Below are positions 1 through 13,080 of a stretch of DNA of 64,000 nt, one piece after another. Below the pieces are notes generated by a model. The model was not told the origin of the DNA and made no database searches. It saw nothing but the letters and a program-made list of their open reading frames with translations. Every line of letters begins with the position of its first letter. Within the stretch, counting starts at the first letter, position 1. Source of the DNA: Seiridium cupressi (lineage: Eukaryota > Ascomycota > Sordariomycetes > Amphisphaeriales > Sporocadaceae); contig JARVKI010000062.1 in the NCBI GenBank assembly GCA_036674765.1, forward strand, positions 124,001 to 188,000, in the 5' to 3' direction. The translations under genes and the position numbers were made by a program.

Positions 1-232
1 GCAAGCTAGTATTATTGTTTACGGCATAAAATTCGGTCTTTTTTTCGGTCTATTTTTCTCTGGCCTGTATCTTTCTTTTCGCTGACAAACAATCTTCCTA
101 AACAGCCGATGAGTATTCATCCGGCGTAACGCCTATCCACAGCCTCAGAAAAAGTCATAACACAAATATATCGGACTCGGGTCAACGATCACGTCGACCT
201 AGTTTCTTATCCTGAACCTCCCGCAAACTATT

Positions 233-2072
233 ATGTCTCCGCAACTGACGATGTACCAATTAGCTTTATTAGTTATGACAATCGCCGCCACGATATGGAT
301 CTGTCAGCATATCACCAATTGGTTCTGGTCCCCATTTGTTTCAATTCCCGCTGCACATCCGCTTGCCAATTTCACATCTCTCTGGATTGAATGGCAGCGT
401 TTCCAGGGTACCGATTTCCAAAGCATATCCAAAGCTTTCGCCAACAAGGGCCCTTACGTACGCCTTGGACCGCGGGAGCTTGCTGTCAATGATATAGAGG
501 CTGTAGGCTGTATATGGGGTGTTGGTGTCGCCGACTTCGACAAACATCCATCTTATAATTATTGGAAGACACTCGGGTATGTGTCATTTTCCCCCACGCT
601 ACCTTTCCGTCAAGGTTGCCTTTGAGTCTAGCGTATATGCTCCCACTCTTTCGATACCAGCTGATTGATTGTTGCTGAGTAGGACCTCGAACACTTTTAC
701 ATCTGTGTTAGGCGATGAACACCGTCGCCATCATCGCCGCATTCGAGGTGTTCACAATCGCCTCTTTATTAGCTCGTCGCCTCATGTGCGTTCCATTATG
801 AGAGTTTTGATGACTGAACGACTTCTCCCTCTGCTCGACCAAATTTCAACCTCAGCTGATGGAACCGCGAATGTACTGCCCATTGCGCAGTCTATCACTC
901 TTGACTGTACCTCTGCATTCGCTTTCGGGCTCTCTCTGTCTTTGAATTTCATTTTAGACACAGAATCTCGGCAACAGTGGTTCAACTTATTCGGTACTGC
1001 TTTCCCGACCGACCAATCTTCATTTTGGCTAAGGGAACACCCACAGCTCACTAAGTATCTTTGCTTTCTTGGAATTCCCATTGTCTCCCGCAAGACTGCT
1101 AGCGCACGTCGCGAATTTGAGGCATGGGCGCTGTCAAAGGTTGACGCAGCCGAGTTGGTGATGCAAAGACATGCAGCTGGACAACTAATACCAGAAGGAG
1201 ACTTCCCAATACTATACAGTGCTGTCCGAAAGCACTTGGCAGTGTCCGAGAGGGGGCCAGCAAAAGAAACCCCCACACAGAGTGTCATTGAGCGGCGGGA
1301 GCGAGCGAGTGAGTGTCTCGACCATATTGGTACGTTCTCGAAATCATAGACAAAGGCAAGCAATGGGACTAAGGCAGTGTCTTTACGTAAAAGCCTTTAC
1401 CGGCGAAGCATTTGGTACGGTTTATACGTACATGCTATACGAACTCTCACGTCACGCCGATATTCAGCGGGAGCTACATGAGGAACTATGCTCTGTTGAT
1501 AACCCACTCAACCAAGCTGACAGACCGGCTGATATATGCACTTCCGAGACTCTCGAACGTCTTCCTCTCCTAGGCGCAGTCATCAAGGAGTGCCTTCGAC
1601 TCCGCAACACGTCGCCCAACGCCGATCCTCGGGTTACTCCGGCCCGTGGTGTTTCCCGTATCGGCTCTGTTTCTGGTGTGCCCCCAAACACACGTGTATG
1701 CAGCTATGGGTGGTGTCTCCATCGCAATCCAGATGTTTACACCGACCCTCTTTGTTGGAATCCCAAACGCTGGCTTGAGGGTTCGTGTGACAATGCTACA
1801 GCGGCCAAAAAATGGTTCTTCGCTTTCGGCGCTGGTAGTAGAAGTTGTATCGGCCAGAATATTGCCCTGGAATGTAAGGGTTCGTTTTCTCTAAATTGAT
1901 CTTGCAGCGCTAACCATATTGGGTCTTTATAGTGTTCAGAGTGTCTCTAGCTACAGTATACACGCGCTATGCTACCTCTGTCGCCGATGAGTCCAATTAT
2001 CCCGGTGCTAATGAGCCAATGAGCCCAGCTCTGACCGATAAGCTTTTCATAAAGTTTGAGAAGCGATATTGA
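233..2072 (+). CDS. Cytochrome P450 monooxygenase, four exons
   Basis: Haem-thiolate monooxygenase, expected in the ER membrane, adding oxygen to an unknown lipophilic substrate. Splicing by eye gives exons 233-576, 683-1329, 1394-1873 and 1933-2072, an open frame of 536 residues, normal for the family. An N-terminal hydrophobic anchor (about residues 6-25) is followed by a short proline/alanine hinge. The I-helix carries TGEAF in place of the usual AGxDT. The K-helix ExxR is in KECLR, a WNPKRWLEG stretch marks the PERF region, and the haem loop is FGAGSRSCIG with its cysteine ligand. I see no stop or frameshift. It lies tail-to-tail with the Zn2Cys6 regulator on the other strand, about 390 bases away. 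The lack of the alcohol threonine pair in the I-helix is a mild oddity. The P450 call is secure; substrate and subfamily are not. Confidence 0.9.
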
Positions 2073-2461
2073 TCATGATGTATGGAAAATGGGGTTTGAT
2101 AGCAGTTGTTTCCAAGGTTGGTGCTGTGGATAAGGCGATTGTGTTCTCTTTGGCCTTTTGAATAGACATACGGCATTGTCACTGCTGTCATTTCGTAGCA
2201 CTGGGTTTTAAACGGTAGTATCTTCAAGGAGATAAGAATTGTGAACTGTCTTGAAAGGAGTGGTAGCTTGACACTACGATCAATTAGCCCAAAGTAGGAT
2301 AATTAAAAACAGAAGGGGGGATTCAATACGACAAAGCGTAAAGTACTTACGTAGTAAATCTATATAGAACTAGTTGGCTCCACCTTGAGATAAAGCTCCT
2401 CCCGCTGCCGCAGGAGAGCTGAAGAATTCGTGTTCTCACACCACTTTATTTAACCCCCATA

Positions 2462-4925
2462 CTATCTGTTTGAATACTGCTCAAAAGCCTCCTTAGCTAT
2501 AGTCAAAAGTGACAGTACATCACAAAAGATCCCTTGAGTTTGGTCGAGCGATCGCCCGAAGTATCCAAGCAATATTCCTAGGCGTATGAGGTCTTTTTCC
2601 GACCCGTTTCCATTGTATATGTCGCAGAACGTAATACCAGTAATAGCCAAAGCAAGATTGAAAAGGATCCTGAGACACATGTCATAAACGGTTTGAAGTG
2701 AGATAGGTGGTTGGGATCATGGGACATACTTTTTCGTGGATTCTTCGTAATTTATATCTTGTGACAACATGTCCTCCACGCTTCCGATCGCTTCCACAAT
2801 GCTTTTTCTCAGTGTACCTTGTGCAAAGTCTGGAAGGCGCAACTCTTGCCATTTAGGTGTATGCCACCGACCTTGTAATACGAACACAATTTCATAATAT
2901 CGAACGAGAACCGAGATTTCCGGGTCGATGGCTGCTCTTGATCTGTTGGTGACTGGTGATTCCGAGCCCTTGCGCAGTGACTCAGAACATCTGTTTCTCC
3001 ATAAAACGGAACTTTCATGAAGAGCACAAGTTCTCGCCTCAGCCTGTTCAAGACTTTGCCTACAGGCATAGAGCTGTGGTACCAAATTTGAGCAAATGGA
3101 GGCATATTCATAAAGCAGGCCTATATCTTGGCTAAAACCGTCGTCGTACAGTTCCCTACCATGTAGGAGGCCGGGATCTTGAGGCGAATGGTCAATAAAT
3201 ACATCATTCAACATCTGTGGCAGGAACAGTTAGCACATTTCGAAGTCTTGCAATGTACGAATGCCCCTAACCGAAGATATGCCCATTCGCATCGAATAAG
3301 GCTTTTCTATCGTATAAAGAAACCAGAACGCTCTTTGCGCACGTCTTTGGTCCTGGATGGTTGAGAACGACTGTCGAATAGCGTTCCAGCAATCCAATCG
3401 CATGCGAAGAGACATATGTACACTCTCTGCAAGCAGACGATGGAATGATGACTGTGCGAGAGTTTGGCTACAATATAGCTGACTAGACATCAATCTTTGT
3501 ATTCTCCGGGGGTTCGAGTTCTACTTGCCAGTATGACAGACGCCTAAGACACAAATATTAGAATCTCCAAACCAGAGCAACTTGTAATCCTGCTAGAGTT
3601 TATTACCTCAAAATGGAGAAGGGTACTTCCGAGGTCATCATATGCCTGAAAGCGACCATGTGCACGTAAGGCCTCCTGGAAAAAGACCAAAGCAGTATGA
3701 TTATGACTTTGAAGTTGTTTGAGGGCCCCGACCGTGATTATGGCATTCGCTAATGCAATATCAGCCGAACTAGGGTTCCCTTGAATGAACTGAAGTGAAG
3801 TAACATGTGAAGCGATGTCCTTCTCCAAGAACAGCTCAGGCCTACATGCCAGTCAGTATATGCATTGTAAATTGCTACCTACGTCCCATTGAGGCAACGT
3901 CGAGACGTATTTACCCATCGAAGGAGTACCGATAGAAGTCTGCGTACGAAATGAGAAAACGTAATTCTGCTAGAGTAAGTTGTCTACAGTCGACACCTTA
4001 CCTTGCAAATAGACTCGTAACTGACTCCCATCTAGGGCTCGGTATGACCATGCTTGTTCCACCTCATATACCCGGGGACGACTGTAGGAGTGATTCAAGG
4101 CAATCGTGGCCAGTTTTTTCAGGATCATCTCCACCTCAGTGGAACCTCGCGCACCGTTTTTTCTCGATTTATCAATATTGAGCATGTATATTGAGATCAG
4201 ATCAGCCTTTCCACGGTTAGCGGCCAGTGATACTCCATTGTCTCGCTTTCCATCATGCGGGAAAGTGTCCACGCCCGAACTGACACAACGATTAGCCGAG
4301 TCATTCAATTCTAAAAAGCTCCAGTCCAGGAGGTCTAATTCAGAAGGATGTATCTCTGGAAGATTAATGTCGTAGCTCATAGAAAAGTCCACGCTGTGAT
4401 TTTCGTCAAAGTTGGAAGCTGGTAAGTGTGAGCTATTAGTTTGTGGTGGACACGGGTTGAGACCAGGCGACCCAGTGATAGTCGGATCTACTTAGCCATT
4501 GGCTGTTAGGAACGATGATATCTCATGTGCGTCACGGGACTAGCCCTACAATCGCTTGTGACACTCGATGGCGTCTGAGATAACAGCAACAAAGCTTCAG
4601 CAGACATGCGATTGCTTGGTGGGCGGCCAAGTCTCTTGCCCGGTGCAGGTTCACAAGCAGTACCATTCTTCTGTTATCGATATAATTAGTGAAACAGTGG
4701 GTTCTAGTTGAGGGAGCGACAAGCGTAAGCGTTGGGTCTCAATAATGGGGAACCGACCTCGCACTCTGAACAGAGAGGCTTCTTGCCATCACCTACACCC
4801 GCTGGTTGTCAGATCGCGGGTAAAATGACTACCAAAGAGTTGAACGGGAACTAACATCGAACCTTCTTTAGTCTACACGCTCGACAAGCTCCCCGACGCC
4901 TCGTGATGGATGTATTGTTAGGCAT
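2462..4925 (-). CDS. Zn2Cys6 (AflR-like) fungal transcription factor, many exons
   Basis: Nuclear regulator of the Gal4 type. The first exon (4925-4856) gives MPNNTSITRRR followed by CRACRLKKVRC, with the third cysteine split by an intron (4855-4793). Exon 4792-4758 gives DGKKPLCSEC, and a third exon starting at 4670 gives KNGTAC. Together these make a canonical C-x2-C-x6-C-x6-C-x2-C-x6-C cluster. A basic linker GKRLGRPPS follows, as in AflR-like regulators. A further intron of about 53 bases probably ends near 4490. Downstream exons (about 4490-3990, 3840-3590, 3493-3235, 3214-2720, 2680-2462) encode an acidic stretch (DLLDWSFLELND) and a helical middle-homology region with FWFLYTIEKPYSMRMG, typical of fungal-specific transcription factor domains. 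A small exon near 3950-3890 is possible. No stop breaks the chain if these introns are accepted. It is convergent with the P450, so it may regulate a local cluster (inference). Confidence 0.8.
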
Positions 4926-7900
4926 AGCTCGTGACTGGGTCTCTTTTGCGATGGACAACTTTGTCCTCGCCTCCGCCCGAGGCACTATGTCTTATGATGG
5001 CCATGTCGACGCTACCTCTAGGCCCCGATTTTTCACGAGTGGAGACCTCCATTTAAGATTTGAGCACACCATCGCAACTGCTACATCTTTGGCCGAAGAT
5101 GGAGTCCTGCACAGGTTAGACGAGCAAACTTGCAAGGAGCAAAGGAGACTTTCAAAAGCCACAATGTCTGATCTTTGGCCGCTCGATTTATGCTTTCTGC
5201 AAGGGTGTAAGGGTATTGCTTCAATACTTCCTGTGCTCGGCAAATGGCGGATCAGCCGGAAGTGGAGACCATTCAGCAGGGAAGTAGCACTGGGGTTTCC
5301 ACATGTTATCTTTGTCCAGACGATTGGACTTCGCAACCTCCGCAATTTGATTCTCTGCCGCATAATGCGTGGAATTGATAATTTTTGAGTACAAGCTGGC
5401 TACCCTGCATCAGCTTTACGAAGCTAAATACCGGCAGTCGAGCAGACGGGCCGGGCCGTACGAGCTATTGGTTACTTGAATTTTCGTCCTGACTAATGCG
5501 AAACGTCGGCTGCTCTACCCGGTCTTTTCCGAGCCATACCAATACACAGGCTAGTTCGGGCTCTTGCTCGTTATGGCTCCAATGCCAAGTCGACGGTCTC
5601 AAAGGCTGCAGAGCCACGAGGCGCAACGTAACAACAATTTTGCATTGGGCAGTCCACAACACGACTGCGACGTCCCAGTCCGCTCGCAATACCAGCCGGC
5701 CTAGAAACACACCGGAGGGTCAAGCTCGAACCCAGAGGCTCTAACGCTTACCGTAGCATACATATATGCTTCTTGTAGTGTGGGTGCAACCCCAGCCCAG
5801 TCACCACTTCTCAAACGGGTCGGATAGCCACACCCTGCAAGAACTGGGCAGACATTTCGATCTAGAGTCGAACAAATTAGATTGGCCTATCGGACATGAA
5901 CACCCACCCCTGTTGCATCATCTTACTGATACCTACATCACAGCTGCTATTGACCATTCCTCATTTGGCATCTCTCGGCTGTTGCGTACGGCTTCGCGTC
6001 CGCCCCTTAGACTACGAATGCAATTTCAGGCTTACAAGTAAGACTACAGGCAACAGCTATTAGTGACATTTTAGCAAATATCTCGACACCACGGCGACAT
6101 CAACTAAATATTACGCCTGCTAATCTTATAACCTAGCAGAAACAACTTTACTTTCACTAACCGAGTCGCCTTACAAAGCAGATCTCCTGCAAGTCACTGT
6201 TATAACTGGATGAGTACTAGTATTGAGGAATCGCTCCGCTCCTTCGATCTTAGGCTTATAATTTGGCCTATGTGAATGCCGGCCAACCCGATGCATGCTA
6301 TCGATGTCGAAGTATGCCCGGTGGAGAAGACAGTCGTATGGTGCAGGAGGTCAGAGCGCAAGACTGCACACTTCTCTAAGAGTGCTGATTTTGCGAGTAT
6401 ATAACTCAATAATATAACGAAATTAAAATATTTTAAAAAATACCAACTTATAAGGCATGTAATTATTAGTATATATATAAAATCTAAAACTTTTACGATT
6501 CTTTACTTTATTTCTATTATTGAATTTGTTGAGTTCTCACCGAAATCTGTGGGGAAGTGTGCAATCTTTCGCTCTGACCTCCTGGGTGCTCCACGAGACG
6601 AGTCTAATTTTGTCTGGAGCTTGTCTTCTGTCTATCTTTTGCAACATACGGTCCAAATACTCCGGATACCTTAGCAACCTCCTCACTAGAAGGTGGCCGA
6701 TTTATTGGTTCCTTCGAACCAAAGCCGAGCTGTAGTTCGTCACTATTTCAGCGCCGCTAATCTCGGGGCAATGCTGCAATAGTCTTTCACCATTTGAATT
6801 TGAAACTCATCAGGATCAAGGGTTGCCGCCAGGCGGATAGCCCGACGATGCTCCTGAACGCCACAGGTATATACGGGGCGGTTTTCTCATTCCTAAGTCG
6901 CATTCATCCTGATGGACGCATAATATGAGGAACGTGTATGTATTGTGTGGTCTAGGAGGAGGAGGGAAGCTCCTGCTCTCCTGCCATGAGGTCTAGCTGA
7001 AGAGGGAACCGTACAGACCACCTGTAGGGTTTCCATTACATTTTAGGAAACTAGTACAACGCATCGTCACAACCTAGCACATCACCTAAATATTCCCACG
7101 ATTCGCAACGACCCTTGATTTTCTGGCCCAGTTTTTATTGCAATTATCCCAAGTCCCGACTAGTGTATAGTCTTTAGATATGTGCCGCCAGGACCAAGCA
7201 AGGCGCGGCTACCGGACTCCCGGACGACAAGCGCGACCCAGACTAGCTGTTATAACCATCAGAATTGCCCTAAAAGTCACAGCCGCCTAATAGTAATTAA
7301 TTTCGCCGATAAGTTAGCACGCCATCCAGCTGTATCACTGCATAGTTATACATGGAAGCGGCCGTTGACCCTTCCCTTAGACTCGGCTCGCTATGTCTTA
7401 CGATCTACCTGACGCGCCACGTTCTTCCTGATAGTAAGGCATTGTAATGCTAAAACGGGCTCCCACAGGTGGTCTGTGGGGTTCTCCCTTAGTTAGTCCT
7501 CATGGCTGGGAGCTGGAGCTTCCCACCTTCTCCCTCGCCACTACACAATATACGGATTCACCCGTACTGCGTGCCCATTAGATGCAAATGCCAATATAAT
7601 ACACTTTTTTCTAGGTGTGATTGCAATAAATTCAGAACTTTATTTATATATAAAGTGTCAGGACTAGCCCCGCTCCTACAGGGATTTCGGCAAGGGGTCG
7701 ATAAATAAAGTTAGCCGGACTTATAATTGAGGTTATCGGAGATCACTCGGACCGAGCACAGCCCGAGAAAACTGGGTAATCGATCGATCGTTTCTATATA
7801 ATAATATTGCCGAATAAGAAATAGTTCGGTAGGTCTTAATTATCACGCAATAATACCTTTATTACTGCTTTTATCACTCGTAATTCTAGAAATCTCACAT

Positions 7901-10775
7901 AAAGACTACCCGGAAGTAACGAAGCTATAACCTTTAATTAAAAGCCTAGCCGAGCTACACGAGCTGGCTGGTAACGTTTATCACCTTTTCGAGGATTGGT
8001 TATATACGTCCGATGTCTGCTTGGCAATTGTCGGACACCGACCCGTTAACCCACGGCGAGTAACGGCACGCAATACGACTGCTTATAGTATATATTACTG
8101 TCGTAGTTGCAGTAAATCACCCCCCAAATGCCTTCGAAGAGCTCTAACCAATTATTATACGCATCACAAATACAGCAGATATATCGATAAACATTAAGAG
8201 TTGTAATTATACTTAAAAACGGAATAATAACATCCATTTCATCTTCTCTGTTTAAAGATTGCTATTTTTAGTTAAGCTAGCATCACTTACCCCTTTTGCA
8301 CCGTGTGACCCGCTTTAGCTGCCAAAATACCGATCCCCAATAATCACCTCGGCTGTCTCTTAACATTTTGTTTTCTCGTATTTTCTCCTCTGAGAGTTCA
8401 AAGGCCTCTAAGTGAGATACTTTACGCGCCATACTCATAGCTCAAGCCCGTCCACGTTGAATGTTACGGCACAACTCCTAGTGCAACCCTAAACAACTGA
8501 TTATTCTCTCGGGGAAGCCGGCAAAGTGGAGCCCTCCCTCGTGCTCCGGGCCCCCGTTATAGCACAGATCCATCCCAAGTTGGAAAAAACCTTAAGTCAT
8601 TTTCCTAAAATATCGCGGCGAGAAGGACGCGAAATTATTAATCTTTAGTCAAGAGCCCCGGGCGCGCCGACAGGCGGTGATCACCTGGCCTAGGATGCAT
8701 CACGTGGACGGGCTTTTGCATCCTTGTACGCTACCATGACTTTAGTTTCCTGTTAATCAAGATAAGCATGACCAATCACGGTACCGCCATGGATGTCGTC
8801 CTTGTCACGCAGCTGCCGCATACTAGGTGGCACGGGTACCACGTAATTCAGCCGAATAACCATTTCTTAGTAACTTGCGGAAAAGCGCCTGTGATTTACG
8901 ATCCCAGCCCTGAAAACCCCGAGCCCGAGCTGCACATTTTGCTTCGCATTACTGCCGTCACCGTAACGCTGAACTAATGACTTTTCTTTCTAGCACCTCA
9001 GGGATCTAAGCGAGTGAGGTACACCGACGCTGAATCAAGACACTTCGGTAGACTGACGTGGCCAAAACATTGGCGGCCGGGATTGTCCATGCATCCACAA
9101 TAGAATGAGTGCCAAGCAGGCAGTGACCCCACAGTTGAACAGAAGCGCCCACGGTCTCAATCAACCCGAGTCCTTCTGGGCAGCAACCAGAAGGAGCTTT
9201 GCTCGGATGTCGAGTTCCTGTCACACGGTAAGACCCCGGTTACTTTAGTAATTAGTCAAACTTTGACGTCTGATTATCGGTTGGTGGCATAAACTCGACA
9301 TCCAAGCGGCGCTCCCACCCCCAAAACGGACTTGATTCTTTTTACGCATGGGAGTAACATCCTCCTTGGTTTATATGCCATGTGTCCGTTTTGAAATTCG
9401 TCTCTTCTGGTCGCTACGCGTTATGCACGATCGACTTGGGATCCAGCCTGCATATAAATAATCCCTAAACAGACCCGAAGTTCTCTATAAAGCCGCTTGC
9501 GAACCTGAATCGAGTTAGACCGTTAGGATCTTTCCGCTGCCGTTAGAGCCGTTGTGAGCGCGGGAAACGGACCTTGGACCACTCGCGAATGCATAACATT
9601 TAGCCCGGGGACTCTAAGTAACCGAGCTGCCAAACTATTTAATAGGCATAGGCATTATTTAGTATTTAGGAAGACAGTAGAGATGTAGGACGGACGTCTA
9701 AAGGGTTTAAAAACCTCCCGTGGCATCGTGTATACTCTGTAAAACATTCGCACGGCATCTCTCTTAAGCCCGAGGCTTTGTAGAGGAGTCAACCGCTAGG
9801 TCGGCCGAGGCCCTTTTAGGCGAATGCTGAGCATAAACATGACAAGAAGGAGATATTGGAATCGGCGGAAGAGAATGGCCCTTAAATGTTCCTGGTTGGA
9901 GTCCGGAAGAGACGGCTAAGGTGCGGTCACTGTCATCGAGGCTGTTGTCTAGAATGTGGGAAGGCCGGTTATACCTACTCACAGATCTTCTGATCCCCAG
10001 CCTCACTTCCCCACTCATGTCCGCCAGTCTGGTGTCGGACAGAAAGTGGCTACTTTGATTTCTTCTCGCTCTTGCTGTTTGATGTGCACAGATACCAGTG
10101 CCGCGTTTTGGCTTTGGACTTCAAATTTATAACTGTCAAACTGCAGTTCTACTGGGATGCCAACCGATTATACGTCAACACGCCTTATAGAAAACGACCT
10201 AAAGCAGCCTTATACTTGTCCAATATCAGCAATAGTAGCGGATGAGGAGACAACGCATTGAATATCACGCGAGTATGTCCTTGGTCTTTGATTCACGTTG
10301 GTACAAAACAGTATAGGCAGGTCAGTGTTGTTTGTGTCTTTGGATGTGATGAGTTTTCGATCGGTAACTTGGCTCCCTCACCCGTCAAGGACGTTCGAGC
10401 AAGTGACAGTGAGCGTGCTCTGTACGGAGCTGGTAGTTCCTAGGACGACAGGGCGACAAGATGGCCAAGCTGGGTAACGGGTTTGTTATTGCTGGCCATG
10501 TTGATGTATAAATAAAGTGAATTTGAATTTAAAAATTCAAGACCAATCAGAAGAATATATACCCTAGGTAATACAATAGCACTGCTATATATTATAATCC
10601 TTCTCGTCCTTTTTAGTATTAAATAGCAGCCTGCATTTGTAAACGGGTCTATCGTATATTTTTTGTTATACGTTAAACAATAATGACAAGCCTGAATATA
10701 AGTCATATTAACAGGTGTATAATGCGTTATTGAAAAGCATGTGCGGATCTCCTAGGACGGGATTTCATAGCATTC
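4926..10775. other. Gene-poor stretch, no supported gene
   Basis: Both strands were read and only short open frames without recognisable domains, consistent splice sites or compositional bias were found. The regulator's start codon at 4925 marks its left edge. It contains one fold-back repeat (6344-6584) and AT-rich patches near 6410-6510, 7600-7900 and 8060-8280. No tRNA, CRISPR or long tandem repeat is visible. It may be old mobile-element sequence decayed beyond recognition. Confidence 0.5.
6344..6584. repeat. Fold-back (inverted) repeat
   Basis: Bases 6344-6376 and 6552-6584 are reverse complements at 30 of 33 positions. The similarity continues inward more weakly for about another 30-40 bases on each side, toward an AT-rich centre around 6430-6500. 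The whole would fold into a long hairpin. It resembles a small non-autonomous fold-back element or a degraded terminal-repeat pair; no target-site duplication was established. Confidence 0.55.
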
Positions 10776-11258
10776 TTACAATAATGCGTTAATATAATTG
10801 GGGCAAGAGAAAGTAGTGGGCGTGGTTATTTCCGGAATGCTGGCGTCGAGATTTAAGAGCCCAAAGCAAGCATCGTATTTTTTAATAATAGAAGAAAGAT
10901 TCAGTATTATGGAATCGTCTAGTTTCTGCAGTAAGTCTTCTCTTGCTTTAATCAGCGCAGCCCACTCTGGAATATTACGGACGAAGCGTCGTGCTGGGTC
11001 AATCTTGATACCTTTTTACGCGTAGAATGAAGGATCTTGCGCTTCAAGTACCGACTCGAGATCAAGGCCGTTCTCTAACGTGATACCATATATTTTCTGG
11101 AACTCCATCTTGAGATCCTCCCGTGCGACCCTTGAGCTGAGCCAGTCGCAATAGTCCTGAACTACGTCGTCCAGAAGTCTAGGGACACCAAGCTTGGCGC
11201 GCGTCCTGATTATTCCTAACACAGTGGAGGGGGGCGAATCTAGGTTCGAGTTTGTCAT
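10776..11258 (-). pseudogene. Broken gene of unknown function with internal stop
   Basis: One reading frame runs from an ATG at 11258 to a stop at 10776 (160 codons), interrupted by a single in-frame TAA at 11016-11018 after residue 80. Both halves look like genuine protein: VVQDYCDW and KMEFQKIYGI before the stop, IDPARRFVRNIPEW and LIKAREDLL after it. Continuity of coding character across the stop argues for a nonsense mutation, not chance. I do not recognise a named domain. My impression is that similar short proteins recur in fungal genomes near mobile elements, but that is not something the sequence proves. It sits alone in the gene-poor island, next to GC-rich palindromes at 11451-11595. 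Confidence 0.5.
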
Positions 11259-12939
11259 CGAGCCACTCGTGGATGCACTCAGCAGCGCGTTGGTAATGTT
11301 AATTGGCGGTCACTTGCCTTGCACTGGTTTACTGTCAGATGGATTGTGCAACAGAGTGAAAGGCCACGAAGATGATGATAGTTTCTAGATAGATAGGATA
11401 CAGACTGATCTCTGCCCTTCAACCAATATGGGTTGCCGCCCCTTGATATCCGCGGCGCAGGCGCTGAGCCAGCGCCGCACCTTCGCGGCGCTGCGTCAGC
11501 GCTGTATCGGTACTGTATCAATCCCTTCGGCCCGAGTCTCATCCCTTACTAGTGGTTTCACGCTGTCTGTGCGCTGCGTCAGCGCAGCTGCTGCATTCGC
11601 GTCTGACATTTACCCTGACGTTCCAACCTTTGCTTATTCTCCGCGTAGAGCATTTCGCATATATCTTCCCGGAACGTTATGTGTGTCTAATGCATGGCCG
11701 TCCTGGACATATTTAGTGAGACGAATTGGATAAAGCGTTCTTAGCTTGTATCTCTTCTTCGTGTTACTGTCCCGCTAATAGTACGGACTTTGGGGGCAAG
11801 GGGGACTAGTGCGTGGCATGTTACTACATATACGACGCCATAGAAGAGGTTTGCCAGACGGATTGACTTGCCTATCGAGTTTTTGAAGTATTAGCTCAGT
11901 CGCCGACCGTGCATTCCGGTACTTTCTCCACCGCGTGACTTATTGCTAGGAGGGACTTGGTACGGGCACTATCTCTACATACTTGAAATAAATATATTCA
12001 TAATAAATTTCTATATAAACCACAAGCCATGGTCGCCGAAAGGCGGCCCCTGGGAATCGAAATGAGGCATGACTGGTAGGCAGGTAGACTCGTCCGAAAT
12101 CGTTGCTCCAAACGAGCAAAGCAGCCCAGTCATTGCGTCAGGGCGTCCGTCCTTAGATGGGGTTTACGTGGCTAGATAGACTTTGCAGCTGTGGAACAGC
12201 CTCTCAGAAAGAACCCGCGGTACAGGTGAACTGCGGCGGCTTGCAATATGGGGAAAGCGACTATGGTGGAGGCACCCACACCTGTGGGTTCGAACGAATG
12301 TCATCATCCTTGAAACCTGACCTTAAGGGATGGTCCCCGTTGGATAGAATAGAAAGAGACATGATACGCTAAGCCTGAAGTGCACTGGCGGAGGGTTTAG
12401 GCCATGCCCTGCCGTGCCCAGTGAGCGGCGTATAGTCAAACTAGCAGTGCAATTAGTCTTCAACCTCGTTTCGGAAACCATTCAAAAACAGAGAATACTG
12501 ACCATGCTATCCTGCTACGCCATTGCAACGCGCGCGTAGCCTTTTGTCATGCGAACAAGATGATGATTGGCCGTCGGAGCCCGCTGTCCAAGCGGGTTTG
12601 TAGCCGCACGAGGCTCTGGACGGACCCCATGAATTGCTGGGGGAGATTCGACTACCAGGTATTCGAAGTCGACAGAGCTGGGGCACACCGACTCAATTCA
12701 TCGGACTCAAAACTAGGGTAAAACCGGTCCTAGTCTGACGACATTTAAACCTTCCGTAGATACCGGCGGAAGGCTGCCATAATTTATGAGGCGAGACGAG
12801 ACGAGACCCGCGACCGCCTAAATCTAACTTATAAAACACCTTTAAACATGTGTGCTGGTCTATTAGTTTGGAAATCTTTCAAAATAGCCAAAGGCTCCAA
12901 AGCCTTTCCATGGGGCCCATTTTGGGTGCCATCGACCTC
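11259..12939. other. Intergenic, no supported gene
   Basis: Apart from the GC palindromes at its left end, nothing supports a gene. The open frames are short, overlap on both strands and have no recognisable motif. Confidence 0.4.
11451..11595. repeat. Cluster of GCGCTG/CAGCGC palindromes
   Basis: Three or four closely spaced GC-rich palindromic units built on GCGCTG..CAGCGC occur in about 145 bases, in otherwise moderate-GC DNA. Examples are GCGCTGAGCCAGCGC near 11461 and GCGCTGCGTCAGC near 11489 and 11571. Repeated subterminal motifs of this sort are common at the ends of fungal hAT-type transposons. No transposase or matching second end was identified, so this is only a suggestion. Confidence 0.35.
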
Positions 12940-13080
12940 GTTGAGAAGGAATAAAGGTTATAATGTGAGTTGAGTGATTAAATAAGTATCAGAAGGGTGC
13001 CAGAGGCAGAAAGAGGTAGCTAGTCTATATAATGGCTGGGAAGCCCGATAATCTAGGTGGCTGAAGCCCTTATTCTGACA
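12940..13080 (+). repeat. Dispersed repeat, copy A (type-2 end)
   Basis: About 140 bases beginning TTGAGAAGG..AAAGGTTATAA and ending with GGCTGGGAAGCCCGATAATC and GGTGGCTGAAGCCC..TATTCTGACA. It matches copies B, D and F over its full length with scattered differences. Its inner part contains a GGCTGGGAAGCC-like short palindrome. Confidence 0.75.

Noticed and set aside
782..1363. 193-codon minus-strand open frame
   Set aside because: Shadow of P450 exon 2.
4903..5388. 161-codon plus-strand open frame
   Set aside because: Its start lies over the first exon of the minus-strand Zn2Cys6 gene and the protein has no recognisable motif.
11428..11733. 101-codon alanine/arginine-rich plus-strand frame
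   Set aside because: Its composition is dictated by the GCGCTG palindromes it covers, so it is probably not coding.
12228..12310. tRNA-like GGTTCGAAC stretch
   Set aside because: No acceptor, D- or anticodon-arm pairing could be built around the GTTCGAAC word.
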